Shown here: positions 49,465 through 60,282 of the stretch, one piece after another
How the letters are laid out: the number at the start of each line of letters is the position of its first letter
Numbering within the stretch: position 1 is the first letter of the stretch
NCBI GenBank assembly: GCA_009599575.1
Contig: VWND01000003.1
Span: forward strand, 248,001-312,000
Source of the DNA: Blumeriella jaapii
Taxonomy: Eukaryota; Ascomycota; Leotiomycetes; Helotiales; Drepanopezizaceae
Direction of reading: 5' to 3'
DNA: 64,000 bases
The notes under the pieces: generated by a model
The model's input: only the letters and a program-made list of their open reading frames with translations
Database searches by the model: none
Told to the model about the DNA's origin: nothing
Position numbers and translations under genes: made by a program

Positions 49465-50585
49465 ATGTATCTTGCGTTTCTTCTCGGCGCAACAGCGCTT
49501 TTCCAACACGTTCAGGCTGCTCCAGCAGGACAAGTCTCCCCTGAAGATCCTCGCTTCACGTACTACCCTTTCGGTTCCATCTTATCCGGCCCCTGCGATC
49601 TGACAACCGGTCCCGACGGCGCAGTATGGAGTTCCAACATTCTCAAAGACTCCATTGGTCGTGTCGATCCCGTGACTGGGGAGGTCGCCGAATATCCCAT
49701 CCCATATGCCAACGCATCCGCAATCCGACTTCCCCAGATTCTCGGACGAGGGGCGTTCTCGTGTGTCATTCAGCCAGGAAATGATGGATTTCTCTACGCC
49801 GCGAGCGGCATCCGGAATCAGCTGGTCAAGATCAACCCAACGACGAAAGAGATGAAAGTGTTCACTCCGCCCAGCACCGGGGAGCTGCCGAGTATCCTTG
49901 GGAACCTGGAGCCCTTCAACGATCTCTGGAGGGGGCCTGAAGGAGTGAGCATCCCTCCTCTTCTGCAGAACTTCCAAACTGACGGCTGTAGATGCTGTAC
50001 ACGCAAACCACGGCGAACGTGATCTCGTACTTCTCCTACGAGACCGAGACATTCAAGGACTTCCATCCCCCCACACCCCTCTCCGGCCCCCTCGGCATCT
50101 ACGTTGCGTCGGACGGAGCCGCGTGGTTCTGCGAGTTCATCGCAAACAAGATCGGGCGCCTGGACCTGAACACTGGCACGTTCATAGAATACCCGGTGCC
50201 GATTCTGCTGTCGGGCCCGGCCGTCATTCGTGCAGAAACCGAAGGCCGCTACATCTGGTTCACGGCCTTCACCGGTAACTACGTGGGACGCCTCGAGATG
50301 ACGACCGGAGCGATCAAGACATTCGGCAGCCAGACCCTGTTGAGCTTCCCCACCGTAAACACGGTCGATCGCGATGAGAATGTGTGGTTCAGCACGGCGA
50401 CCAGGAACACGCTCAACTACATCGACAAGGCAGGCAACATCAACAGTATTGTGCAGCCTGGGACGTTGATCGAGGCACCTATCAGTATTGACCCGAGAGT
50501 CAACATCGGAATGCATTATGGGCCGGGAAATGCCATTTGGTTTTCCGAGGTGTTGAGGAATAGGATTGGGAGGTTTCAGCTGTAG
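49465..50585 (+). CDS. Secreted Vgb/SMP-30-like beta-propeller protein
   Basis: About 357 residues in two exons: 49465-49944 and 49992-50585, joined over a 47-bp intron (GTGAGC donor, CTGAC branch, TAG acceptor, phase 0). The ATG at 49465 begins a clear signal peptide (MYLAFLLGATALFQHVQA, cleavage before APAG). The mature part repeats blade motifs of the virginiamycin B lyase/SMP-30 group: GPCDLTTGPDGAVWSSN, IGRVDPVTGEVAEYPIP, GIYVASDGAAWFCEFIANK, IGRLDLNTGTFIEYPVP, YVGRLEMTTGAIKTF and AIWFSEVLRNRIGRF. This gives a 6-7-bladed propeller. Fungal members are secreted and of unknown substrate; lyase activity should not be assumed, as the catalytic His/Glu set was not checked. It is convergent with the CCHC locus, with only 36 bp between. 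Confidence 0.88.
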
Positions 50586-50621
50586 AAAATGAGGTGTAGA
50601 ACTACTTTGTTGCTCTAATGT

Positions 50622-51116
50622 CTAATGAGAGTTCCCTCGAGACGACCCACGACGTTCTCTGTCATTCGGACCTAATTGCTGGGACGTCGCTGTCCCCTTC
50701 TGTGTTTCATGCCGCAGTGATGTTCCGCGCACGATGACTTCCGGCATCTTCCTCTCTGGTTCTTTCTCCTCGCAGGCTTCTGTCCTTACTGCCTCGTCCG
50801 AATCCACCGAGGTCTGGCTCCCCTCCCCCTCGTCCTCCTCCTCCCACCCGTTGTCATCCCATGGTATACACTCCCCAGGGCATTGGTCCAGCACCCATCC
50901 CCCCGAGACGTCCTTGTATTGGTTCCGAGGATGCAAGAGAGGACCACCAGGATTCAGCATCTTAATGAAGGGATTGTTCCGACGGTGTCGATCCGGGCAG
51001 ATCCCAACAGAGTGGGATTCGATGCCGCAATAGAGGCATGGGAGCGGACAGTCTTCCTGCATATGTGCGTATTGCTCGCAGTTGTCACAGAATAACAATG
51101 AACCCTTCCGCGGCAT
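50622..51116 (-). CDS. Small protein with two CCHC zinc knuckles
   Basis: 164 residues from ATG 51116. Two consecutive canonical CX2CX4HX4C knuckles lie at residues 9-34: CDNCEQYAHMQEDC and CLYCGIESHSVGIC. Such knuckles bind single-stranded RNA or DNA. The rest is low-complexity and acidic (WEEEDEGEGSQTS) with a basic tail. The open frame continues upstream for about 19 codons, and another open frame on the same strand (51121-51429) ends only 4 bases before this ATG. Both may be exons of one gene with an unresolved intron. The paired knuckles with a PLPC linker resemble fungal zinc-knuckle proteins rather than retroelement gag. No clear family name can be given. Confidence 0.6.
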   Translation of the reverse strand: MPRKGSLLFCDNCEQYAHMQEDCPLPCLYCGIESHSVGICPDRHRRNNPFIKMLNPGGPLLHPRNQYKDVSGGWVLDQCPGECIPWDDNGWEEEDEGEGSQTSVDSDEAVRTEACEEKEPERKMPEVIVRGTSLRHETQKGTATSQQLGPNDRERRGSSRGNSH

Positions 51117-51120
51117 CCTA

Positions 51121-51429
51121 TCATAACAAAGGGTACCCGGGAACTGGACCGTGGAGGAACCTCGGGGCCCTGGTATCTATCAGTTTCCAAGCGTCTGAAA
51201 AGAGGGGACATCTACAATAATAATCGTAGACGCGGGACTCAGTCATAAACTCTATCATGGCATTACTGTCATCCATCCTCGTCCAATGGATAGCTTCCAT
51301 GCAATCTTGCACCGTAGCTCGGGACATCTCTACTTGCTCGGCGAGCTCCGCCCTTGTCGCGAGCCCTTCATGGTGCGCCCTTTTGCACATAAACTCGAAG
51401 ATAGAGTCGTAAGTAATGGAGTTGGACAT
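51121..51429 (-). CDS. Hypothetical small protein or upstream exon of the CCHC gene
   Basis: 102 residues from ATG 51429 (MSNSITYDSIFEFMC). The middle (TRAELAEQVEMSRATVQDCM) looks like a helix-turn-helix or simply an amphipathic helix pair. A TATA-like run (aatatatatatat, near 51482-51496) stands about 55-70 bp upstream on the correct side. The reading frame differs from that of the CCHC protein immediately downstream. It may be a separate gene, or an exon joined to it by an intron I could not place. I do not recognise the family. Confidence 0.4.
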   Translation of the reverse strand: MSNSITYDSIFEFMCKRAHHEGLATRAELAEQVEMSRATVQDCMEAIHWTRMDDSNAMIEFMTESRVYDYYCRCPLFSDAWKLIDTRAPRFLHGPVPGYPLL

Positions 51430-53154
51430 ATTCTAAATGCAATCAAGCGAGTCGAGAGCGAGGAGTCAAGGTTGCGAGGCAATAAATATATATATATCTA
51501 TACTCCAGAGTCGCTCCTGCCGCCCTGGTTCTGCTAGAACGTCGACCAGGTAGACTTCTATTCCGATGAGTCTCAACGACATGTTCTGGAGAACGGCACG
51601 TCGAGCACGTAAACCAAATGTCTACAAAACACTAGCACTTGTCAAATGGGTCAGCTCACTGCTACGCGTTGATGTCAGTGAGGCAACGCGACCTTGAGAA
51701 ATGGACCCGGACGACCAGTCCCTCTCCTCGACACAACACAATCGTTTGCGAATCTAGCAACGAGCATTGAGAAGGCCGAAAATCTGACGAATGGTTGAGA
51801 TTGTTCAAGGTCACTCTTGCACAGCACCACGGAATGCAATCTGAACCAACTTCTTGATCACATACCGCAGCGTGATACCGCCGATGGAAAAGCCGCGTCA
51901 ATATCGCTGAGCCAATTCTGGTACATAACCCAGCAAAGAACTTCATCACGTTGCCAAAATCCGTCCTCTATCTGTTGCCCGAGGATATTTGCCAAAAGAG
52001 CCAGCTTCGGGTACCTCCGCCGGTATGTGGCAGGACCTGCAACTTCAACCCGTTTGGGCGGTAGACGTCAACAGGTCTGTCGGCACGTGACTTAAGCGAG
52101 CTCCTAATCTTCAACATTCGACCAACACTTGCGGCTCCTCGGGAGATTTGCAATACACAATTTCTCACTTTGGAACGTCGCCGCTCCGAGAAACTTTCCC
52201 GCAATCCCCGTGTGTACGGTATTCTCTACCTGTATCGCTCCACCACGGGACGCTTTCTCGGCGATGTGTGTTTCCTTGTTTGATTTCTTCTTCTCCCCGA
52301 ATTCATTACCAGAAACCTCTTACCTTCGGTACCAGTGGTGGCCTTGCTGTGCTACAGCATTCGATAGGACTTGATGTTCTTGGCAGTCGATATGTGGCTA
52401 TTCCTGGTGTTACGGATCAGTGCTTTTCACTCCTTGTGGTCACACACCGAGCTCCGGTTGGTAGCGAAAAGGCACGCAAGCAACGCTCACGAACCTCTTA
52501 GATACCCGAGATATCAAGCCCCTGATCCACCAAGCCTTCTCAATGGGTACAGGAAGTCTGTGTATCATTGCCACAGCTACTCTTCCTCGACTTCGACCGC
52601 GCGAATGTGTAGCCTCGAAGAATTGTCGAAGAGTACACGGATTCATTCGCCAAGGACCATCATCTCAACCAGTGAAAGGACCATGGTGCTCAGCAATTAA
52701 CAATCGAGTGTGACGCATAAATCTCCGCCAGCCATGCCACGAACACCAAGTACCTACCCTCTAGTACACACAGCTTCGGTCATGGCACGAGACGAAGTTC
52801 GGATGAGCAGGCCATTTCATACCCGGGACCAAGATTCGAGAAGCAAGGAAGGCTCATGCACCGCAATGCAAACACAGCGAACGGGCGTGCGAAGCTTTCA
52901 AGTGCAAGTTTTCTGAGTTTTCATTTGTGTGATCAATATCGTCAATCTCCCAAGCTCGCTTTAATCCTCATTGTCATGATGATAGATATCTACAACCCGC
53001 CTCATCTGCTCCCAACCTTCCTCTACCAACCCCCTGCCCCTCCCTCCCCCAGCTCTTCCCTTCCAGATCCCTACTGCTGGTGCGTCACAAACTCCCTTCC
53101 TCCCATCATCCAGTACGGTATTTACACATTCCGTGTCCTCGCCCTCTCTCACTC

Positions 53155-53281
53155 ACCTCCCTCACCTCCCTCCCCTCCCTCCCCTCCCTCCCCCCCTCCC
53201 CTCCCCTCCCCTCCCCCCTCCCTCCCTCCCCTCCCTCCCCTCCCTCCCCTCCCTCCCCTCCCTCCCCTCCCTCACCTCCCT
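53155..53281 (+). repeat. Polypyrimidine CCCTCC low-complexity tract
   Basis: About 127 bp of almost pure C/T built on ccctcc and cccctccct words. The complementary strand is G-rich and could form G-quadruplex or triplex DNA. Confidence 0.85.
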
Positions 53282-53350
53282 TACGGGCAAGACCGAAAAC
53301 ACCAAAAGTCGCTTCGAGTCTGGGTCGAGAGGGAGGGAGGAAGGCCACAC

Positions 53351-53379
53351 GGGGCGAGGGGCGAGGGGCCGACCGGGGG
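53351..53379 (+). other. Candidate G-quadruplex motif
   Basis: Four G runs of at least four on the plus strand, with loops of 3, 3 and 7 bases (ggggcgaggggcgagggg then ggggg). It lies just downstream of the pyrimidine tract, so G-richness switches strand near 53,300. Confidence 0.5.
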
Positions 53380-53867
53380 CGCCGGAGGGGGGAGAGGGAA
53401 GCGAGCACAACGTCGGGACGGAGAGGAGAGCAAGAGAGGCCGCAGGGCGCGGTCCGAAGAGGGGTCAGGTGGAAGATGCCATCGGAACGTAAGATGAGGG
53501 GCGCATGCGGATCCACACCGACTTAATCATAAACATTTTCTACATTGCCACGGCTGCTTTTAAATCTTAATGTCTACCCGAGTTTCCAAAGTCACAAGTG
53601 TCAAGATGGTGAACCTCCTCCCCCCCCCCCTCGCAAGCAGCCAGGCTCTTTCGTGGTTTCTCATCCAAATGCGCTTACATGTCCCGTCCAGCAAGCAAAT
53701 GTATACATACACGAACATACGGACCCATCATGCCAGCTCGTGGCATCTTCCAGCTCGCCAAGAGATCCGTAAGCAAGAAGCGGAAAAAGAGGTGGTTCAC
53801 AACATGGCCGCGGCCCAACGCCCGCCCCGACAAGTTCGTACACCGAAGGCACCAAGGTGCGAGGGGA

Positions 53868-56800
53868 TCATCGCTGGTCATCGTTAGCGCGTGTTCACGT
53901 CCGGTGGGCCGATGGCGGAGTACGTACCCGTCCGCGCCGCGAGTTGACCTGCTGCTCCTGCTGCATGTAGCCCATGCCCGGCAGACCCACGCCCGCATAC
54001 CCGTAGGCGCCCATGCCGCCAAACCCGGGAGGGCTGAAGGGGCTCCCGGCAAGCATGGGACCCGGGCTCATCTGCGCCTGCGGGGGCTGGATCGGGGCTT
54101 GGTTGCGATAGCTGTCGGGCGAGGAGCTCCCCGGTCCATAGCCAAAGCCCGACTGCATGGGCGGATAGAAGCTGCCCATGGGGGGCTGCTGGCGGGCCAG
54201 GAGTTGCTGCTGGTACTGCAGCTGCTGTAGGTTGATGGGCGGGATCTGAACACCGGCCGAGTTGAACAGGCCAGCCGGGCCGCCGTAGGACGGGTAGGGG
54301 CTCATGCCGGCGTCCAGACTGTCGTTCCGTTGCAAGCCCAGATCGTAGCCCGGCTGCACCGGGGGGAAGAACTGGCCGTTGCTGAACGGCTGGGGCGCGT
54401 TGGCCTGGCTGTGCTGGGAGCCGGGTCGCTGTCGCTCGGCCGCGCCGTGCTCGCGGCTGGGACCTTGGCTCCCGTTGCGGGTGGAGAGTCCAACCTCGTC
54501 CATCAGTCGCTTGTAGCCTTGGGCGGGTTGCGCCTTGATGCGCAGGAGAACGGCCCGCACGTTCTCGACCACCCCCGGGCGCATCGCCTCGTCGAAGAAG
54601 GGCGTGGTGAGCACCTTGAAGATCAGCGTGGCCCCGCACGCGTGGTCGGCGAGAATGGCCTCCAGGGTCTCGTCGTTCGTCGAGAAGAAGAGGGCTTTGA
54701 GGATCACGTCCCGCGCCTCGGGCTCGTTCTTCTGGTTGACGACCTTGAGGACGGTGAGGTAGGCAACCTTGTGCGTGCACAGGTGCACGAGGTTGGGCAC
54801 GAGCTGCGGCGCCAGGACGGTCCGACGATTCGGGAAGCTGCACGTGTCCAGGAGCCAGGTCAGGAGGAGCGCCCCATTCTGGTTGGTGGCCAGCTGCACG
54901 CTGTGGAGGGCGATGGCCGCGGCGAGCATGCGCTGTTGGTCCTTGGTGGAGTGGTGACTCTCGAGACACGCGCGCATCGCGCGGGCGCCATATCGTCCCT
55001 GGGCAATCTCCCACATCTGCGCGAGCATGGACTCGAAGATGAAGTCGTTGAAGGGCGACCCGAACTTCAGGCAGCATTGCAAGACGTAGTTGCCGTACTG
55101 GTCGAGGAACAGCGGGACGGTGTACGGCTGGAGGTTCTTGATGATCAGGTTCTTTTGCTTGGGCGTCTTGCACACGTCGATCTGTTCCCGTTAGCACATG
55201 CGGCGTCACTGGGGGGGGGAGGGGATCCGGGGGAGCGCGCATACAATCTTCTGGGCCGCCCAGGTTCCGTTCTTGTGCACCCCAATCTCCGCCATGTGGG
55301 GGGCGATCTCCGTCAACATGGCATCCCGCATGTCGTCCGCGCAGTGCTCGAACAGCTTCTGCACCACCGTGTTGCCCAGGTAGTCCGACGAGAGCTCGGC
55401 GATCTCGGGCAGCATCTCGGCCGCGATGTTCTCGATCTCCTGCTGCGACCAGCTCTGGTTGTCGATCCTCTTGCGGATGTCGCGAAGCTTCGGGGCGTCG
55501 TGAATGCGGTTGTGGGAGGGCTCCGGGATGGCCGGGATCTCGGACAGGTAGCCGTCGTAGGCGATCGCGGATTCGAGGCTGGCCGTGATCCGCGTCACGT
55601 CCTTCGTCTCGGCCCCAAACTGAGCGACGATGTGCAGGATGTCGGTCTTCAGGTCGGCGAGGGCGGGGGGCGCCCGCGGCGCCGTGCCGGGGCGCGAGAT
55701 GGCGCTGGCCGCCGCGTGGGCGCTGCCCGTCGCCTCCTTCAGGAACGGATCCGGGCTGGGCGAGGGGAACAGGCCGTCGCCGGCCGGCGTCGTGGCGGGC
55801 GAGGGCGGCTTGGCAAAGTTGATCCGGACCGGGCCCGCGCCGGGGAAGATCTCGGTGCCGTTCATCAGGTTCTTGGCCTGGGCGGCGCTCTCGACGTGGT
55901 GGTAGTTGACGAAGCCGCAGTTCTTGTGGGTCAGGACCCGCACGTTCTCGATGGACCCGTGGACCTTGAACATCTCGGTCAAGGTCGTCATGGTGGTCGA
56001 GGCCGGGATGTTGCCGAGCCACAGGGCGCGCGTCGGGCCATCCAGGGCGTCGTCCGGGGTGAGGTGATCGGTGCGGCTGCTCGAGCGGCCCAGGGCCATG
56101 CCCGCGGCCGCCGCGGCGAGGTCGTCGTACTCCCCGCTCTCCGTCATCTCCGCGGCCGTGATGCTGCTGTCGAGACGGGAGGCCGAGGGGTAGTAGTGCT
56201 GCAACAGGCGCGCGGGGGGCGAGTCGAGGACGCCGGCCGTCCGGGCGCGGGGCCGGTTCATGGAGGCCTGGTTGGCGTAGGCCTGCACGGCGTGGTTGTG
56301 GGCCTGGATCGCGGCATTCGTCGCCGCGAGCTGCATCTGGAGCTGGGCCTGCTGCGCCTCGTACGGGTCAGGTGGGCGTACTCGTCATCCTCCTCCTCGG
56401 CGTATCGTTCTTTGGCATTGACCGAGTAGGAGCGGAAGCGGTTCTTGTTGATGTCGGCGATGTTGGCCAGGTAAGGATGGGCCAGCGTGGCGCGCGGCTG
56501 CTGGGGGGTGTCGGCCAGGCCGAGGTAGTCCAGGGTGCGCATCTGCATGTCGTTCTCGCCCGTTCCTTCGCGCGAGAAGGAGGATTGGGCGGGCGAGGTA
56601 GGCTGATCGGATCCCCGGCTGGCGATGCTGGCCAGGGTGGAGGAGCGCTCGCGGCCGGAGGACCAGCTGGTGGAAAAGACGGCCGGGCCAAAGGGGCCCG
56701 CGCCCCCGGCGTACTGGCTGCGCTGCGGCATGGATCCGGCGCGGAGCCGGGACAGCAGCGCCGCGTTGCTCGCGACGGCGAGGTTCTCGGGCATCTCGCC

Positions 56801-57436
56801 GATGGCGACCGGGGCCGTCGGAAAGGGACTCGGCGACGGCGTGGGCCGCGCGCTCTTGGGCAGGGCCGGCACGCTTCCGGCCCCGTTGGGCGCGCCGCCG
56901 GGCGAGAAGCGCGAGGGGACGGTGCCGGCGCGGGCTCGGCGGGCCGTCGCCGGCGTCGTGTCGGCGGCGGGCATGGGGTTCTGGACGAAGCCGGGGAAGC
57001 CATCGGTCGTCGGGGATTCGGGGATGTTTTCGCGGAGCGGTGTCGAGTTCCCGCTGGTGGGAGGTCCCCACGGGCTGCTGACGCCTTCCTGGGCTTGGAT
57101 CTCGCGAGCTCTGTAGGATGGTTAGCCCAGCCAGGTTCTGCTCTCCCCTCGCGCCCTCGCGCCTCGTCGTCGGCGGCGGCGGCGTGCGTACCTCTTGGAG
57201 TATAATCGGCTGGTGACGCCCAGATCGTGCGAGGGGGAGCCGGCCCCGGATCGCGTCGTGTTGGCCATCTTGCCGGCCGCGCTCAAGCTGCCCGGCATTC
57301 CGAAGGGGGATCGAAGGGCGGTGTTCCCGCCGTTGATGGATTCCGTCGGCGAGCTGTTGGTGGTCGAGGCCGTCGAACGGCTGATGACGGCCGGCGGGAG
57401 GTAGCCCAGGGTGAGGTCGGATCTTCCCGATGACAT
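53868..57436 (-). CDS. Jsn1/Puf2-type RNA-binding protein (RRM plus PUF repeats)
   Basis: Binds specific mRNAs, often for membrane proteins or mitochondria in yeast. Exons: 57436-57192 (ATG, MSSGRSDLTLGYLPP); 57110-55245; 55181-53928; and probably 53873-53868. Introns of 81, 63 and 54 bp have GTACGC, GTATGC and GTACGT donors and CTAAC branches. About 1,123 residues. Order: a Ser/Pro-rich N-terminus with RFRSYSVNAKERYAEEE; an RRM at about 440-520 (TRALWLGNIPASTTMTTL, NCGFVNYHHVESA); PUF repeats from about 630 to 930 (SSDYLGNTVVQKLFEHC, DQYGNYVLQCCLKFG); a Gln/Pro/Gly-rich tail. The frame breaks near 56,370: DDEYAHL must join DPYEAQQAQLQ by one missing base, and adding that base also makes the splice phase at 55245/55181 correct. 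Without the last intron the protein ends RVRTPPSAHRT; with it, SRRGRR. Confidence 0.92.
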
Positions 57437-57620
57437 TATAGATTATGACTTTTTGTTTAAAAAAAATTCCCCCGTGTCGAAGCCGATTAACGACGAGACG
57501 ACGCCGTGACGGGGTGTGGTGTGGTGTTGTGGAGGTCTCGGGTCGTGTTTCGTGTCGTGTCGAGTCGTATCGTGTCGACAGGCGAGGGCAGACGAGGGCA
57601 GGCGAGAATCGGAGAGGTTG

Positions 57621-57644
57621 GGATTTGGATTTGGATTTGGATTT
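57621..57644 (+). repeat. (GGATTT)4 microsatellite
   Basis: Four tandem copies of ggattt, in the 5' region of the Jsn1-type gene. Confidence 0.9.
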
Positions 57645-57905
57645 CAACTTTATCGAGGAGGCCCGGAGGCAGTGGAAGTGGATAAAAGCCGCGGGCCGGG
57701 GGGGGGTGGAGGAGATCAGCCTGTGGTCGGGAGAGCCCAGGGGTTGTGGTTATTCTTGGGGCTCTTGGGCTCTTGGGAGCCTGGGACGGAGGGAGGGAAG
57801 GATTTCGACGATTCGAAGGAGGGAGGTCGTCAGGTCGAGTCTCGTCGCGTCGGGTCAGGTCGGGTCGCTGCGCTTCCTCAGGTCGCTCCGCTGCTTCGTC
57901 TGGTT

Positions 57906-57933
57906 CTTCTGCTTCTGCTTCTGCTTCTGCTTC
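57906..57933 (+). repeat. (TTCTGC) microsatellite
   Basis: More than four tandem copies of ttctgc. Confidence 0.88.
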
Positions 57934-58216
57934 TCAGCTCTCGGTCGTGTCTTCTCTCCTTCTTCTTTGCTCGCCTCGCCGCTCGCTGGCTCGCCGGCTC
58001 TCCTGCGTGTCTCTTCGCGCGTGCTCGTGGGCTCAGCGCCGCGGGTCCGCGATGGACGGAGGGTGGCCCCGGACGGCGACGATGAAGGGGACGCGGCGAG
58101 GAGGCGGACGCTGTTCGCTCGGCTTCGAGCGTGCGCGAGGCCACGTCGGGTCGTGTCGTGTCGTGGTGGACCGTACCGCGCGGCAGGGAGACCGGCCGGA
58201 GAGTCGCACACGGAGG

Positions 58217-58280
58217 AGACAATAGACAATAGACAATAGAAAAGAGACAACAGACAACAGACAATAGACAATAGACAATG
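58217..58280 (+). repeat. (AGACAAT)n heptamer repeat
   Basis: Two short runs of agacaat, broken by agaaaag and agacaac variants. Confidence 0.85.
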
Positions 58281-58386
58281 GCCGGACGAGAGAAGCGTCG
58301 GTAGCGTACCGGAGTGGAAGAGGATGGACTGCGAGAGGCCGCAGGGCAGGACGGCAGCAATGAAGGAGTGGGTAATGAAGAGGGTA

Positions 58387-58461
58387 AGGGGGTCAGGGGG
58401 TGATGGGTGGTGGGTGGTGGGTGAGGGGCGGGGCGGGGCGGGGAGGGGAGGGGCGGGGGGT
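58387..58461 (+). repeat. G-rich low-complexity stretch
   Basis: Runs of gggtggt and ggggc give many G-quadruplex possibilities on the plus strand. Confidence 0.7.
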
Positions 58462-58563
58462 GTTCAGTTGTCCAGTTCGGAGGGCAATGAATGTACAGTA
58501 TGGCACAGGGCGGGCGGGAGATCAGGCTGGAGATGTTTCGCCGGCCCACAGACAAGAGAGTCG

Positions 58564-58645
58564 TGTGGTGGTGGTCGTGGTGGTGGTCGTGGTCGTGGTC
58601 GTGGTCGTGGTGTTGGTCGTGGTGGTCGTGGTGGCCGTCGTCGTG
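58564..58645 (+). repeat. (GTGGTC)n imperfect repeat
   Basis: About 80 bp of gtggtggtcgtggtc words; the minus strand would read poly-His/Asp/Thr, hence the spurious long frames there. Confidence 0.88.
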
Positions 58646-59693
58646 TAGTGGTAATGATGCTCGTCGTCGTCGTGCCGGTGAGCGCTCAGCGGAAAAAGAA
58701 AAAAAAACCCCCAAAAGAGCACGAATGGCGGCAGCAGAACAAAAAAGCGACGGCATGTACCACCATCGTCGCGAGGCACGACCGACACGACGACACGACA
58801 CGATCCGACCGACGGAGCCTTCGGTCCGCACCAACACCAACCCCAACCCAACGCATGATGGAGACCACCCGAGATCCTACAGTACCGTGCTGTACTTACT
58901 GTACATACCACCGTATCGCACGGGACAGGACATCGCGATCGTATTTACGGTATATACGGGACCATACAGTACTGTACACAGATACGGTACATACCGTACT
59001 GTATGGCCTGTACCATCTATCGCCAGCTCCGACCCAGTTCGGCGCGCGACCGTCCGGACCATCTCACGTCCGGCGTCCAGGACCAGCATCTCTCGTATGC
59101 ATCGACGCAGGTTCCGCACGCGGCCAGGCACGAAACCGAAAGGGGTCGGCGTGCGGCCTGCACGGCTGACGACGGCATCGGGACGGGACATACTGTACAA
59201 TACAGACTATACAGTACAGATACATCCGACTGAGTACAGTACACACACAGTACCGTACACACACAGTCCACACATACATACATACATCCATCGCCCCTCG
59301 CACGTTGCTGGTCGTCTCTGGTCTGCCGTTTCGCATCATCGTCTTCCACGCTCGGCTGGGCCACCCCCCGGTCCATGCCCGCGTGTCTGGGACGACCGGG
59401 GGCCGCCACGCAACGCGTCCAGGGGCGAGCTTCTAACTTCTTCTCTGGCCGCGACGTTTTGACTCGGTCGGAGGGTGCGGTGGGTGCGGTGGGTGTGGTG
59501 GGTGCTGTGGAGGGTGCAGTATGTATGAGTACTGTATCTGTACATACATACAGTAGAGTACTTCCATACACACAGTAGAGTACATACAGTACATACAGTC
59601 CAGCACTGGACAGACTTACTGGACAGACAGTGACAAGCGACTGCAAGCGAGAAGCAAACAAAAGGGGTCAATACTGTAATGCTGTATGTATGT

Positions 59694-59762
59694 ACTGTAC
59701 AAACTGTACAAACTGTGCAACCTGTACAATCTGTACCAATTGTACACCCTGTACAAACTGAA
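59694..59762 (+). repeat. 9-11-bp tandem repeat CTGTACAAA
   Basis: About seven imperfect copies of ctgtacaaa (variants ctgtgcaac, ctgtaccaa), within the GTACAGTAC-rich region. Confidence 0.8.
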
Positions 59763-59982
59763 CATACCGTACACAGTACTGTACAGAGCACATCCTCGTG
59801 CCCTGCACCCACGACCACGATCGGCAGCCGTCTGAAACACTAGCCCCAGACGGCAACCCGGCGCAAGGAGTCGGCCAGGTGAGGAAAAACTCAAGTCCGG
59901 TAACATGAGGCAGGTCCAGCCGGGGCAGGGGGCAGGGGGCCAGGGACGAGGACCTGACTGTCACGAACTGTACCGTATGCGT

Positions 59983-60005
59983 ATGGCCTGGCCTGGCCTG
60001 GCCTG
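59983..60005 (+). repeat. (GGCCT) pentamer repeat
   Basis: Four to five copies of ggcct. Confidence 0.85.
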
Positions 60006-60282
60006 AAAAGTCACGTCAAGTAGCTCGGAGGGTACTCGAGGTCGGCACGCAACGACACCACCGTGAAGGGAGTGCGGATTTCGACATACGGTACCTGCGA
60101 TCGCGTGGTCGGAGGCCCTCGACGCCACTCCGGAAAGTGGTCGCCAAAGGATTCGGCGGGGCGACACGCGATCGATCAGGCGTGACGTGGGCGTCGAGGG
60201 CCGTCCGTCGTAGAGGAGGAGTCCTGTCGTCGCAAGAGGATGCGGGGGCGCGGCAAGCGATATAGGGATGGGATTGTGTGTC

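Larger units (their letters stand above)
51430..53867. other. Long intergenic region with low-complexity DNA
   Basis: About 2.4 kb without a supported gene. Frames up to about 120 codons exist on both strands but overlap each other and match nothing I know. The right part contains a long pyrimidine tract and a G-rich stretch, listed separately. Confidence 0.5.

Noticed and set aside
53884..56022. 712-codon minus-strand frame overlapping the PUF gene
   Set aside because: Same strand but wrong frame; Pro/Arg/Gly-rich shadow of the real coding frame, and it crosses a true intron.
54330..56429. 699-codon open frame on the plus strand
   Set aside because: It is antisense to the PUF/RRM gene, has GC-rich codon-shadow composition (Gly/Arg/Val-rich) and no recognisable domain.
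58324..59462. Plus-strand frames of 281 and 323 codons
   Set aside because: They run through GTGGTC and GTACAGTAC repeats, have no domain and overlap each other in different frames.
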